From positions 25,419,906 through 25,483,905 of the forward strand of contig CM038221.1 in the NCBI GenBank assembly GCA_021442155.1: a stretch of DNA of 64,000 bases. Reading direction: 5' to 3'. How positions within the stretch are numbered: the first letter of the stretch is position 1; every line of letters starts with the position of its first letter. Below the pieces are notes generated by a model. That model saw only the letters and a program-made list of their open reading frames with translations. It did no database searches and was not told the DNA's origin. Below are positions 38,977 through 52,291 of the stretch, piece by piece. This stretch comes from Cymbidium sinense. Its lineage: Eukaryota; Streptophyta; Magnoliopsida; Asparagales; Orchidaceae. Both the position numbers and the translations under genes were made by a program.

Positions 38977-39094
38977 GGGGTGCAACATAATGTCTTCCAA
39001 GGAGGTCACCAATCCTAGTACAAATTTCACCTAAGCACACTTAACGATGGAGTTCTGATGGGATCTAATAGACTAGCACTAGTATGATTGCAGC
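38977..39094 (-). pseudogene. 5S rRNA pseudogene, unit 18
   Basis: Full length; GGAGGTCACCAATCCTAGTA and GGAGTTCTGATGGGATCTAA are good, and the AGTACTACTCTC part has decayed. Confidence 0.9.
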
Positions 39095-39384
39095 TATTAT
39101 AGTTTGGCCATAAATGTTTCTTAAGGTGGAGCTCATTTAGAGTCGATTCTAGCCTCGTTGGATCACAGCTCCTCAACAACCAAATCTGACTATCTAGAGC
39201 CCACCATATGCTCCTACATCAAATCTACACATCATCTATCTCGTGATGAGATTTCTAGAATGGGGTCATAATGGAGAATCGTTTACATAAGCATGAAGTT
39301 ATGGGGCTTTCCATGCAGCCTCACATCACGACAAGCGTCTGAGTGGTGCCTAGAGCTTACCTTTCTATTGCAGGAGATTATCAA

Positions 39385-39437
39385 ACCCAAGCATGCTTAA
39401 CTATAAAGATTTGATGGAATCTTGTGTACTAGTGCTA
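39385..39437 (-). pseudogene. 5S rRNA pseudogene, unit 19 (partial)
   Basis: Only the middle and part of the 5' half are present (CCAAGCATGCTTAACTATAA, GTACTAGTGCTA). Both ends have been lost. Confidence 0.75.
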
Positions 39438-39804
39438 TTATTATAGTTTGGCCAAAAATTCTTCCTATGGGCAGCTCATATAGAGCCAATCTAAACATCA
39501 TCAAATTATAGGGCCTTGAAACGTTCGAATTTGATGATTTAGGGCCTACTAGATGCATCTATAGGGAATCTACGTGTCATCCTTCTCAAATATGGTCATA
39601 ATGATGAATTGGATGCATGAGCGCGAAGTTATGGACCTTTCTATGATGCCTCATATCATGACCATGGTTTATCTCTACAAGACAAGATTCTTGAGTTATG
39701 TTGTATGAATGGTTCATGGGGCTTGTCTCTTTAGGGCAAGCCAACATGAAGCACCACAATGAAAACAAAATTACACAAAAAATAATGTGGTGTCAAAAAG
39801 AAAT

Positions 39805-39922
39805 GAGGTGCAACAAGGACTTCCTAGGATGTCACCCATCTTAAAACCACTCTCTAACCCATGCACGCTTTACTGTGTAGTTATGATGAGATCAAGTGCA
39901 CTAGTACTAATATGGTTGCACC
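39805..39922 (-). pseudogene. 5S rRNA pseudogene, unit 20
   Basis: Full length; CTAACCCATGCACGCTTTAC and AGTGCACTAGTACTAATATG. Confidence 0.87.
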
Positions 39923-40270
39923 TATTATAGTTTGGCAAAAAATTCTTCTTATGTGAATCTCATCTAAGGTCGATCTTGTTATCATCAAATCGTAGGGCCT
40001 CGAATGATCGAATTTGATGATCTAGCACTCCATATGCAACTACGATGAGCTTTTCAGAATAGGATCATGATGGAAAATCATGCATGGGTGCAAAATTATT
40101 CCACTTTTCGTATGGCTTCATGTTACGGCCATAGTATATCACTATGGGGCCCGCCATTAGAGTTATGCAATATGAGAGGCACCCATAGCCTACCTCTCTA
40201 GGATAGGTGATTGTGGAGCACTACAACAAGAGTGATATTGCACAAAAAAATAATGTGGCACCGAAAAAAA

Positions 40271-40382
40271 TGGGGTGTGACATGTGAATTTACTAGGTCA
40301 CCCATACTAGTACTACTCTCCGGCAAGCATGCTTAACTTTGGAGTTTTTATTGGATGCAATTGGTGCTGATATGATCATAGC
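40271..40382 (-). pseudogene. 5S rRNA pseudogene, unit 21
   Basis: Near full length with small deletions; ACTAGTACTACTCTCCGGCA and AAGCATGCTTAACTTTGGAG. Confidence 0.87.
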
Positions 40383-40649
40383 TATTATAATTTGACTATA
40401 AATTCTTTTTATATGGATCTCATCTTGGGAAGATCTCAATGTTGTCAGATTGTAGGGCATTTGAAATAATCAAATTTGATGATCTAGGGCACACTAGGTG
40501 CATCTGTGCATCATCCATCTCTTGATGAGCTTACTTGAATGGGGTTATAATGATGAATGAGATACATGGGGGTGAAGTTGTCATCTCAGTGGCACCGAGC
40601 CTACCCTCTAGACAAAGGCAAGGTGGCACTACAATGAGAGAAAAAATGC

Positions 40650-40650
<1 letters not shown>

Positions 40651-40706
<56 letters not shown>
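40651..40706. repeat. (AAT)n microsatellite
   Basis: A second, independent AAT expansion at the same spacer site as 21,283-21,362, just beside 5S unit 22. Confidence 0.97.
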
Positions 40707-40707
<1 letters not shown>

Positions 40708-40722
40708 CGACATCGAAAAGAA

Positions 40723-40820
40723 TAGGGTGTAACATGAGGACTTCCTAGGAGATCACCCATCATAGTGTTACTCTCCTCCAAGTATGCTTAACTACAACCC
40801 TAATGCTAATATGATCATAG
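40723..40820 (-). pseudogene. 5S rRNA pseudogene, unit 22
   Basis: The 3' half is good (CTTCCTAGGAGATCACCCAT). About 20 bases are lost from the 5' half after GCTTAACTACAA. Confidence 0.85.
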
Positions 40821-41160
40821 TCATTATAGTTTGATTATAAATTCTTCTTATGTGGAGCTCATCTAGGGTTGATCTTGTTCAAAACATTTAAATTTGATGA
40901 TTTAGGGCCCACTAGATGCTCATACGGCATATATGCACGTCATCTGTCTCTTGATTAGCTTTCTAGAATGAGGTCATATTGGCAAATCAGATGCATGACA
41001 TGAAGTTATGGTGATTTCTATGCGGTCTTATTGCAGCAATGGTTTATCACCAAGGGTCATGTTGCTCATATAGTGCCTGTTTCTCTTAAGAAAATGATTG
41101 CAAAGCATTATAACGAGAGTGAAAATGCATAAAAAAATATTATGACATCGAAAAAAAAAT

Positions 41161-41278
41161 GAGGTGTAATACGAGGAATTACTAGGAGGTCACCCAACCT
41201 AGTACTAATCTTGGCCAAGCACGCTTAACTATGTGGTTCTAATGGGATATGATGCATTGGTGCTTGTATGATCGCACC
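41161..41278 (-). pseudogene. 5S rRNA pseudogene, unit 23
   Basis: Full length; AAGCACGCTTAACTATG and GCATTGGTGCTTGTATGATC are well kept. Confidence 0.92.
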
Positions 41279-41389
41279 TATTATAGTTTGGTCCAAAATT
41301 TTTTTATGTGGAGCTCATGAAGGGTCGATCCTGGTGTCATCGGATCATAAGGCCTTAAAATGGTAGACTTTAAGGATCAAGGTCCATTA

Positions 41390-41880
41390 GGTATGCTTAT
41401 GTCTCATTTACACATCATTCATTTCTCTCAAGCTTTCTAGGATGGAGTCATAAGGATGAATCAGATACATGAGCGTGAAGTTATGATGCTTTTTGTGAAG
41501 CCTCATGTTGTAGTGGTGGCATATCATCATGGGTCCCATCACTCGCATTGTGCCATCTGAGTGGCACCTTAAGCATGCCTCTCTCTAGAGAAAATGATCA
41601 GAAGCACTATAGGAAGAGTGACTTACTAAGGATCTATGGTCCGTTAGGTATGACTATAGCTCATCTACACACCATTCATCTCTCGGCAAGCTTTTCAGAA
41701 TGGGTCATAAGGATGAATTGATACAAGAGTGTGAAGTTATGACGCTTCTCGGGAAGCCTCAAGTTATAGTGGTGGCATATCATCGTGGGTCCCGCTTAGG
41801 TTGTGCCATTTGAGAGGCACCTTGAGCCTGCCTCTCTAGAGCAAGTGATCAGAAGCACTATAGTGAGAGTAAAATCATAT
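41390..41880. repeat. Spacer duplicated in tandem without a 5S gene
   Basis: The spacer segment 41,386-41,635 and the segment 41,636-41,880 are close copies of each other (GGTCCATTAGGTATG, GTGGTGGCATATCATC, GATCAGAAGCACTATAG). No 5S gene lies between them, so one unit has lost its gene. Confidence 0.8.
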
Positions 41881-41910
41881 AAAAATAATAATGTGGTATT
41901 AAAAAGAAAA

Positions 41911-42028
41911 TGAGGTGCAACATGAGGGCTTCCCCATATGTAACCCATTTTAGTACTACTCTCGCTAAACATGTTAAAATGTGAAGTTTTGATGGGATTC
42001 GGTACACTGGTAATGGTATGGTTGCACC
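41911..42028 (-). pseudogene. 5S rRNA pseudogene, unit 24
   Basis: Full length; TTTAGTACTACTCTCGCTAA and GATGGGATTCGGTACACTGG. Confidence 0.9.
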
Positions 42029-42399
42029 CGTTATAGTTTGGCTAAAATTTCTTCTTATTAGGAGCTAATCTAGGGCTGATCCCAACATCGTTGGATCATA
42101 GTGCCTCAAAATGTCAAAATTTGATGATCTGGGGCTCGCCTGATGCACCAACAGTGAATCTGCGTGTCATCTCGCTCGACAAGCTTTGTAGAATGTGGTC
42201 ACAATGATGAATCAAATGCATGGGCACAAGTTATGATGCTTTTTGTGCAATCTCATGTCATAGTCATGATTTATGATCGAGGGGCCTACCCACTTGGATT
42301 GTGCCATTCGAGTGGTACCCCGAGCTTGCCTCTCTAGAGTAGGTGATCACAATCTTTGTACAAATGCACAAAAAATAATGTGGCATGGAAAGGATAATG

Positions 42400-42514
42400 A
42401 AGCGCAACATGAGGATTTTGAGGAGGTCACCCATCCTAGTACTACCCTCGCCCAAACACAGTTTGCTGCAGAGTTTTGATGGAATCTAGCATACTAGTGC
42501 TGGTATGGTCACTT
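42400..42514 (-). pseudogene. 5S rRNA pseudogene, unit 25 (end of array)
   Basis: Near full length and comparatively well kept: GAGGTCACCCATCCTAGTAC, CTCGCCCAAACACA and CTGCAGAGTTTTGATGG. The array ends about 200 bp further right, within spacer. Confidence 0.92.
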
Positions 42515-42718
42515 TGTTATAATTTGGCCATAAATTCTTCTTATATGGAGCTCATTTAGAATTGATCTCGATGTTGTTGGATCGGATTGCCTTGAAATGA
42601 TGGAATTTGATAATCTGGGTCCATTATAGCACTTACGGCTCATCTAAGCATCTTATATCTCTAAACGAACATTCTAGAATGGGGTCATAATGGTGAATTG
42701 AATGCATAAGCATGAAAT

Positions 42719-43086
42719 TAATATGCTAATATTATTAGAGCTTGAATAAGAATAGTCAAATATTTGACAAAGAACATAACCTCCACATTTTATAAATTTG
42801 TTATATTTTCTTCACCCTGCATCATGATTTTAATTTATTATTTATGGATATGATTTGACTCATCTATGGTCATGATAATTATCTTATCTTGATCACTTTT
42901 GGAAAAATAAGTTTATTAATTCCATGGCCTTAATGTCCCATTTAATGAGCTTATAGTCTTTGGGGGATGTCTCATAATTATGGTAGAGAAATTCATAATC
43001 ATGGTTATTTAGTAATGGACAAATTCATTCTATTTCTTCTATTAGTACAAAAAATTAACAAAGTCTTTATCTAAATTTATAGTTGT
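42719..43086. other. Unassigned AT-rich sequence between 5S array and LTR
   Basis: No gene or recognised repeat is seen. It separates the last 5S spacer from the LTR start. Confidence 0.5.
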
Positions 43087-44214
43087 TGACTTCATTTTTA
43101 GAATGAGCTCTCAACCCCTCCATCTTAGACATAGGACTCCTCTTATATTTTAAGAGTTTCTTAGTCTTAAGACACATCTAGTGATTAGGTGGATACTCAA
43201 CCTAGCTCTAGAGACTTAGAAGAGTTAGCCATAGGAATAGGTCATGCCTTAGGGGTGTTAGGAAAATTTACACCCTTAGCTTGAACCACTCCTTACCTTC
43301 CTTCCTTCAAGCCAAACTCCAAATCAATCTTATTTGATTTTCTCTAAACTCAAATCAATGCCACATGATTGAAACCCATGAATGAAATTTCAAATTCCAA
43401 ATCTTTCTTAAGTCCTTAATCCTCTCTTAAGGACTTAGCCAAAATCAAATCTAAATCAATTCAAATTCATGAGATTTTCTCATAACTCATTTATATTCTC
43501 ATTTATATTCACATATATAAATAAAATATAAATTCAATCAATCAAACTAAACTTAAAACTCAAATCCAAAACTCCAAAAATTTTCTAAGTCTTTAATTTC
43601 CACCTTAAGGACTTAAACTCATTCAAAATCCAACCTAAGTCTTTCAAGTCAAAATCTTGAACTTAGCCAAATCAAGCCAAACTCTTGATTTTCCTTCATT
43701 ATTCAATCAATCCTACAATCATGAATCCTAATATAAATATAAAATTCAATCACTTTATCAAAACTCAATTCAAAAGTCAAGCCAAAATCCATTTCATGTT
43801 CACCCTTTGAACTTCAAATTATCAAATGAATCAAAACCCATTTGGCCTCAAACTACTTGCAAATGAATTTATATTTCAATCATAAGTTCATATACAAGTT
43901 CAATCAAACTTAAATCAAGCTTTGACCAAGCCATTTGAGCCACTTAGGCTCACTTGACCAAAAGTGACCTAAAGTACCCTTATGAGCCAAATTCTAATCC
44001 TAACCAAATTGGATTGAATAAAACTCACATATGCCTCTCATCATGATCAACAATCATCATGAGATGATCAATCACCCAAATTGGGTCAAACCAAGTCAAA
44101 TATAAGGGTTTACCAAGTCAACACTTAGCCAAAATGAAACTCAACATAGCCAAAATCCACCATAGGCCAAATTGATTGAAACCATTGATCTAAGTTCATT
44201 CATGACCAATGTTT

Positions 44215-44760
44215 GAACTTGACCAAGTCAACATTTGAGCCTAACATAGCCCAATTGGCCACTTGACCCAAGTTAACCCAACTTGACCTAAAAGTCAAAA
44301 TGTGTCAAAATTTAATCTAAGCCAAATTGATTGAAACCAATGGGTCAAGTTCATTCCAAATCACTTGTTGAACTTGACCAAAGTCTCAATTGGCCAACTA
44401 CACCTAACCTAGCCCAATTGACCTTGAACCCAACTTGACCTAAAGGGTCATACTGAGCCAAAGTCAAACTTAACCAAAATTGATTGAAAATAAAGATACA
44501 AATCCACTTGATATGACTAACTAAACCTAAACCTACCCATGACCTAGCTCAAATAGGTCAAATGGGTCAAATTGGTCAACTTGACCCATTTGACCTAAAT
44601 GAAGTCATATGAACCAAATTCAAACCTAAACCAAATTGAATCAAACCAAAGCCACAAAAATATTTCAAATGGTCATATGAACTTGACCCAATTTGACCAA
44701 TTGGTCAACTTGACCCAAGTTGACCCATTTTTACCTAAATTGGTCAAAATGAGCCAAACC
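44215..44760. promoter_or_regulatory. Dense cluster of TTGAC/GTCAA motifs (W-box-like)
   Basis: I count about 21 TTGAC or GTCAA cores in roughly 550 bp, most as TTGACC/GGTCAA. About one would be expected by chance on both strands. It corresponds to the same zone of the other LTR copies. Confidence 0.5.
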
Positions 44761-45944
44761 ATATCAAATGAACTTCAAATCTAATGAAACTTGGCCAAAC
44801 CTATTTTCTCAACATACCCAACATATCTATATTCAAAAATTAGCCAAATGACTATTTTACCTTTAGGCCATAGAACAAATTTTTGTCAAATCTATGTGGA
44901 ATTTGGTCAATTCCTCTTCAAACCTACTTGATACTTTCTTAATAAGTCAAGTAAACCCTATGGCGGGTGGTGCACCCCACCCAATGGGTTTGGGTCAGCC
45001 CAACTCCACCATATGGCCAAATCGAGCACATGGCTTGAAATGGTCACATGGCATTCCTCCTACACTCAATTTAAGCACATGGGGAGTTCATATTCCCACT
45101 CCTCTGGCCAAGCCGACCATGTGCAAGCCTCTAACAGATCAAATAGCCCATTGCATGAAGGCAATTGGAACAAAATGACAAGCCTATGCTCGACCATCTG
45201 ATTGTCAAAGGGGGAGATATAATCCTCCTAATTCATTTCAATTCACACACACACTCTATCGATTGAAGCATAGGAAGCTAGAGCCATTTAAGAGCCTTCC
45301 CAAGCTTCTTAGAGAGTTTTAGAAATTCCTATTCTCAGTTTTTACACAGTAAAAATAAAGGAGCTCCATATGATTTCCAATTGAGCCAACACTTGAAACC
45401 AATCAAATTCCTTCCTCAAGCTCCATCAGAGGACTAAGTCGAGTGCACCCATACTCTTTCCCAAGCTCCAAAGGCAAGAGGAGTGCTAGTTCGATCAAAG
45501 CCGCAAGGAATCTAAGGAGGAGTTGGTCCATAGAGAGATCTACTCAACCCCAAGGCTTGAAACTAATGTGAGCTTCAACCAGACTGAAGCTTCCAAGGAA
45601 TCGAGCGTGATCACCTCCAGTGAGGTATGCCATTTACTGAGCTTAATTCCCATGTGTGTTGGTCCTTTATGAAAGGAATTTTAATTTCATAAGATTTTAG
45701 CCGTTAGATGTGATCTACATTGCTTGATGATGGTGTGGGCTAAATTTTAGCCAATCCGAGCTCAATCGAGCTTGAATCTTGCCCTAGAACATGGATGGCC
45801 TCCATGGTTCACAAAGCTTGGTAGAAGTGAATCCCTGGTCATCCATCCGCATTTTGGATGGACAACCGAGATTTAAGATGCGTAGGACCACTCTTTATCC
45901 TTTTAAAACTGTAAATTAAATCCTATCCATTCGATCCTTGATCG

Positions 45945-46070
45945 AACGGTGGAGGCAAAAGCGCGTAGTGCCGCCACCACGCGGTGCTACGATGTGACAT
46001 TTAAGTGGCCGCTCACGGAATGACGCATGTAAAGTGCAACCGCGTCAGCGCTTGCGTGTCACGCCATAGG
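45945..46070 (+). other. GC-rich, CpG-containing island in the LTR
   Basis: AGCGCGTAGTGCCGCC, CCACGCGGTGC and CCGCGTCAGCGC stand out from very AT-rich flanks. It is homologous in position to 13,535-13,665. Confidence 0.6.
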
Positions 46071-49000
46071 TATTAAGGAATTAATTAAGGTTTAAATAAT
46101 TCTAATTAACTACTTAACATTATGTAATTTATATCTCTCTAAAGAAAAATAAAAAATATGAGGTAAATTGCCACTAAAAGATAATTCAACCTAGAATATT
46201 CTAAAATTAGTTTTAATGGATTTTGAATAGTGTATTTCTCTGATTTTAGATTTTATTGGAAATCTTAATTTTCTAATTACTCTCTAATTAATTCACAGAT
46301 TAATCTCAAACTTCTTGAGTGTATTTTGGGGGATGACTTCTGCCTCCCCTAATTTTCTTGAGATTTATTGGTGGCTTAATTGGGAAAATTGCTAATTCAT
46401 TTCCTAATTATCCTCTTAATATAATTAAGGTTAATTAAGGGTTTGATTAGTGTTTTAATCTTTTATTGAAGTTGATTAAGGTCTGTTTCAGTGAATGGGA
46501 GGTTTAAAAAATAATTTTGGGCATTTTCCCTAAGTTATTCATTAAACCCCTTTTTCTTTCTTAATCCTCTCTTGATTAAAGGTTAATTCACTAATTACCC
46601 TCTTAATTAATTTCTTAAATTTCTAAAACTTTTTAGAACTTAATTAATCTACTTTGGGTAGATGCTTAGGTGTTCAAGAGCCTAATTTCAATTAAAGAAA
46701 TTAAAACTCAACTCATATGTGTGAGGGGTGTTTTGAAATTACTTGAGTTAAACCCCTTAGCTTAATTAATCATTAATCATGAGCCAAATTGCATTAGACC
46801 CCTTTCTTCCTAGGTGCATTATAAATTTAAATTCCTTGTGAGGTTTTATGTCATCTCATTGGCTCATAATTATTTGATTAACTATGCTAAGGTGGTGTAG
46901 GTAAGGGATAATTAACATGCTTAATTCATACCTTAACCTAATCAAAATATAAAATGAATCTAATCATCTAAAAATTGAACAAAAATATCAAACACATGTG
47001 AAAATGGGTTAGGAATAACAAACTCAATTCATATTTCCAAAATTAAATCAAATTCAAATTCAAAATCAAATAAAAATCTTATCAAATAAACTTTGATTTA
47101 CTTTAAACTTTCTTATTTCATAAGACTGTCTTTAGGATTTAATTAAAGTGAATGTATTTACATACTTTCATTGCTTTAGTTCTTCCCCAACATACTAAAT
47201 ATGTTTGTCATATGATTTCATGCATCCATGCTTTTCAAAAATCAAATTTAAAATGAAAATATTTCCTTTATGTCAAATTGCATGTGTTGGATAAAGTAAG
47301 AATATGAGTGGCTATTATCACTATTAAATTCAAATTATTTTTCAAAATATATGAATCAATTATCAAAATTGAAGGTGTGTTACTTATATCTTATTTATAA
47401 GTTTGCATGTGAGTAAATTATAAGGATGTGCTTAGTGTAGGTTTTCCTTATCTTCTCTTTTAGTATAGTTTTGAATAGGAATTGGCAAGATGTATGGTTC
47501 ATTTGAGAAGAACCTAACACTTGCCTAATTCTATATCCTATTCATTCCTATACTATCACTTAAGAAGGATACATATGCTTGCACATGTAAATTGCATAAA
47601 CAAAAATAAATCAACCAACACCAACTTTTGCATTCTTTCTTTTACATTCATTTTTTTTTTTTTGCACACATGCTTGTATTTAAGAAAAGTTGTATATTAG
47701 TCTAGACAACCCCAAGATTGCGAGGCTTTAAGTAGCCCTAAGCAGGTCATGTACCTTGCACCTCTGGTTAACAATGGTGTCATACTCACTTATGCCTTTC
47801 ATACATTCATATGTGCATGTGAAAGTTGGATAAGAAATTCCTTTGCTACTTAATGAAAATCATGCATCATAAACATCCAAATTTTCTTAAATGAACTACT
47901 TAGCATATATCATAAAGTGTGTTAAACATTCTCATTTGTATGTATAGATATGCTTAGGACTCATTCATATGCATGTCATACATGTTGGGAAAGAAATGAA
48001 GTGATGTATGTTTTGTGAATTTAGTTCATTTTACTTAATCTTAAAATGTCTTTCTTTTGAATAGACTTGTTTAGAGTTCATCTAAACTTAGGATTAATTA
48101 AAACACTTAATTATAATATTCACTAAATAAAACTAAAATATGAATCCACTTTAGAAATTACTTAGGTTAGGGAAGGAAAGAGAAGTTCTCTTCTCTTCCC
48201 TCTCTTTATAACTTAGTAATTAATTGTAGGATTCACTTGAACCCAATCAAAATATAAAATAAAATCAACCCAAAACACCTAAATCACTTAAATGAAACCC
48301 TCTCTAAATTGAATATGCTTCATACTTAGAAAATTCTAACCTAGAGCCATAGCTAAGCATACCACACAAACCTCTAAAGCACACACATTAGGCTAAGTCA
48401 CCACTTCTAGCTTTAAGTTAGGGTGGTGTATGGTTTGATGCTTACTTTTATTTTGTGATATATATATTTTAGTCTGGATATTAAGGTGAATGTGCACAGA
48501 ATGAATGGTAGGATGATCCTAATCTAACCATTATCTTCTATAGGGGATTATGCTTAAGGGGTGTTATGATAAATAAAAATATAAATGCTTTTGTTGTGCA
48601 GGTGCTTATACCCCTAAGCATAATCTAATAGGCCAGGTGGACTTAGTCATGCATGTGTGGGGTGATAAGTTCAATATACATGCTTGGGATTGGTATGGTT
48701 TGTTTTAGCTAATCTTTGTTTTATAGGTGTTAGTTAGATTTTCATTCTTTCCTTTTCATGTAATTTTTGCAATTAGGATTTTGGAATGATTGATATGGGG
48801 TTTAGGATGAGCATTGGTCATAAGATCTCATCTTATGCACCATATCAAGCCTTTAGAGCATCCACCTTCCAACCATCCAAAAGAAGGAACCAAAGAAGAA
48901 AGAATAAAAGAAGAAGAAAGAAGAAGAAAGAAGAAAAGAAGAATGAAGAAATGAAACTTGAAGACTCTCATAAAATGAGTTCCTTGCTTAATTGTATTTA

Positions 49001-50487
49001 ATTCATTTGTAATCTGGGTTGTATAAGGGCAGAGCTCCGCTACCTAATTTATTGTTGGGTTTGTGCGGTGGTACCTGACCACAATGACCTCTTATTCTTT
49101 TACGATTAGCTTTATAAATTGATTGATGATTTATTTAGCTTGTGTATTAAGTGGCATCCTTTTTTAGTTTCTTTCTCGCTTTATGTATGGCTTGGATGTA
49201 GATTAGGCTTTTAGGAAAAAATAAATCTTCTACCAAATTTAACAATTCAAAACTAAAAAAATAAAGAACTCATAACCTCACCTAAAGCTTAGGCTAAAAA
49301 TTAAGATAGAAGAATTAGCAACCCTTAGCTGGATGAGTACTTCTTTTATAACATCATGCACAAATACATATTATTTTCACTCTTGATTGAGGGCTTTCCA
49401 CCTTTATCAGAGAAACTTGGCTTGACCTTTGAGATCCATGGTGAAAATACACCTCCTCCCTTCTCGTTGATTTTGGCCAATAATCTCGTTTCTCATGCAG
49501 TATGCATATGAATCATATTAGCCTGAGTCAAAATGATTGTCCAAAAATGAAAATAAAATGAAATCTGAATTGCATTAGATTTAGGTCATTTGAAGCATGC
49601 CCTTACATGATCTAGTCTCTTTAGGGAGTGAGTTTAAGGACTTAGTCTCTTTCTAAATAAATAACATCCTAGCTATCTTGCATAGAGCATATGACTTGCC
49701 TACATAAATTTAAAATCATAGAAGGAGTTAGTTGGCGGCCACCCCCAGGTGGTTGTAAGTCCAAGCACACAGGTGGCTTGTCCTCTCTTATGGAGGCAAA
49801 CCAAATATCTATTTTTTCCTTAGATTTAGGTTGCACTTTTGGCCCTCGCCAAATCTCCCTAGATTTAGGTTCTGAGGTTACTTCTCCCCTTTGCAGGTTA
49901 TAAGCATAAATCTTCACCTCTTAAGCATTTCTTTAATCTTGTGTTATGAAATCATAAGCCCTAAATTTCTAATGAAAAATTCAACTCAAACAAATTAAAT
50001 CAATTTCAAAAATGTAAAGTCCAATCATAGGATAGTTTGAGATGCTCGCTAGGTTTCCCAGCATCATGGGCATCTCCTACTTATCTTCCTTTGGCTTTGA
50101 TAATGACTCCCTCTTTGATCAATCCCATTTGATCTTCCAAAATAAACTAATCAATTGATAGTCCTACCCATTTAAATCTTTGGAGACATAATCATTTACC
50201 TTAATCGAGAGTATTTCTAAGGGATCTCATTCCTTAGGATGTAATTAACTATGTGGGCTTGCCCCTGTAGGGAACTTAATAAACTCGGTATAAAACAAAC
50301 CTTACTTTATTTTTTCATGTAAAGTAGGGGAAGAATCTTTGGTACATATACAGACCCATGGTCCTTAGGAGTCCTTGTTGAGGTGATTAAGTCCATTGTA
50401 GGGTGGTGACTTCTATCTTTTGAGATAGTACACCTCTCCTAAATGTCGTACACGATCACCCTCAATAAGAACATCTGCGAATCTATG

Positions 50488-50777
50488 TGGTGTCAAAATT
50501 ACATAAAAGGAAGTAGATATATATTTCCATCCTCATTTTATCCTGCATAGAGTGAAGATGGAAGTATATATCTTATTCTTTAGAAAATTAATAAAAATTT
50601 TCACCAATAGTCATCTACTTACCTCATTCATATTTCATTATATCTATATTCTTAATATTGTTCCAATATCCATCAAAATTAAATGTTAATAAAAGCCACT
50701 CCTTCATATCCATTATAATTTTAGCTCAATAATGAAAAATATGAAGGCAGTATGGACACAAAAATATACAACATAAA
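50488..50777. other. AT-rich sequence with a small inverted repeat
   Basis: At about 50,510-50,575, AGATATATATTTCCATC and GATGGAAGTATATATCTTA form an inverted pair around a short centre, possibly a small MITE-like or foldback sequence. There is no gene. Confidence 0.4.
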
Positions 50778-52244
50778 ATGTTGATTATACACCTTGTGTA
50801 TCTCACCATTTGATTTGATGATAACAAATCTTGTATAATAAAACCAATTATTTCTTTATAAGATAAACTATTCACATTAATCATTATGAATGCCACTCTT
50901 AATCTTGATTTACATTGATGATAAATATATATTTTTGAAGCTACTAATTGTTCATTTCAAATGTTTCATGATATTCACCATACACTTGTTTTATCAGATC
51001 AGGAAAGTCATATCAGCTGGACTAGGGTAGTTTGGGAATTTTCTAAGACTTATAATATTAAGACAAATAAAGAGCACAATAAAATAAAATTAATGGTTTA
51101 TTTATTTCAAAATATCTTATTTAAATTTATTCATATTTTCTACATATTCAAATAGCATTCTTTTTTGAATTATCTATTTTAGATATATGAACTAAGTGCA
51201 TGAGTTAAATTCCATTTAATGTGTTTTCAAGCAAGATAAATTAAGTTAATACTTTATTAAATCATTTTCATGCTTAATCATATATTTATTGCATGAAAAA
51301 TTAAATGATTCTAGAATTATTCTAATTATTTTCTCTCTCTCCTATTATTCTATTTTCTCTCCCCTATCATCCTTATCATTCTCATATTGTTTTGGTCGAA
51401 TTTTTCATTAAACGTTAGCTAATAAATCATGTAATAATTATTCAAAATGTTTCCATATATAATTCCCTCAATTTTGCATGTTTTAAAAATTCATTAATTT
51501 GAATTTTTGAATTTGAATTATTTTGAATTTAAATTGTATAATCCATGCCATATCAATGTATAATTGATTGTAATCATTTATGGAATGATTTGTCATGATT
51601 TATTTCAGCTAATTAGAGTTTAATTTACTTATTTCTAGGTAATCTGAATTCAAATCTACTTCAATTTAATATCCTTTTCTTTTTTATTGAATCTATTTTA
51701 GGAAAGCACATGGTTGGCCCCATTAAATTAAATTAAATTATTTTAAATATTTTTCATTACATAAACAAATCTTAATTAATCATCTTGGATTTGAATTAAT
51801 TAAATGCATTGATTTGAGATCATTCTTATTATGGAATATATTGTTGGATGAAAATCCCATGGATTTTCTTGTAATTATTTTATTTGAATTAATTCATGCT
51901 ATTTCCATCTTTAATCTTGTTCTACTTAATTCATCATATATTTATCATATCATGCATCAAATTTAAATTGAATCTCCACTTTACCTTGGTCGACCACCCT
52001 ATTTCGAGTTTCAAAATTTCAAATCATTTGCCATAATTGAATTAAATCATATTTGCTAAGTTCATTATTATTTTTCCACTTCTTAGTCTCCTTTAGGCCT
52101 ACCCACATGCTAATAAATCTCATTTGAATTAATATTACATCATGCACTAATTAATTCAAACTTCAAATTCATACTTTATTTGATTTTCCCTCTTTAGCCC
52201 AATTTTTGAATTAACTTCTTCTAATTCAAATTATTCTCATTAAT

Positions 52245-52248
<4 letters not shown>

Positions 52249-52288
<40 letters not shown>
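52249..52288. repeat. (CT)n microsatellite
   Basis: Uninterrupted TC repeat inside the copia LTR. Confidence 0.97.

Positions 52289-52291
<3 letters not shown>

Larger units (their letters stand above)
43087..50487 (+). mobile_element. Full-length 7.4-kb LTR of the Tat/Ogre-like gypsy family
   Basis: It starts TGACTTCATTTTTAGAATGAG and aligns block by block with 11,383-18,495. No polypurine tract precedes it, and neither leader nor coding remnants follow, so it is probably a solo LTR. I could not find matching target duplications. It contains a purine tract at about 48,893-48,955 and one copy of the repeat that is fourfold in the other LTR. The open frames inside it, including 44,894-45,178 and 49,669-49,917, show no domain. 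Confidence 0.75.

Noticed and set aside
44894..45178. 94-codon frame inside the LTR
   Set aside because: No domain, and the corresponding region of the homologous LTR does not keep the frame.
48786..49001. Basic Lys/Arg-rich 71-codon frame
   Set aside because: It comes from the purine-rich (GAA/AAG) tract of the LTR.
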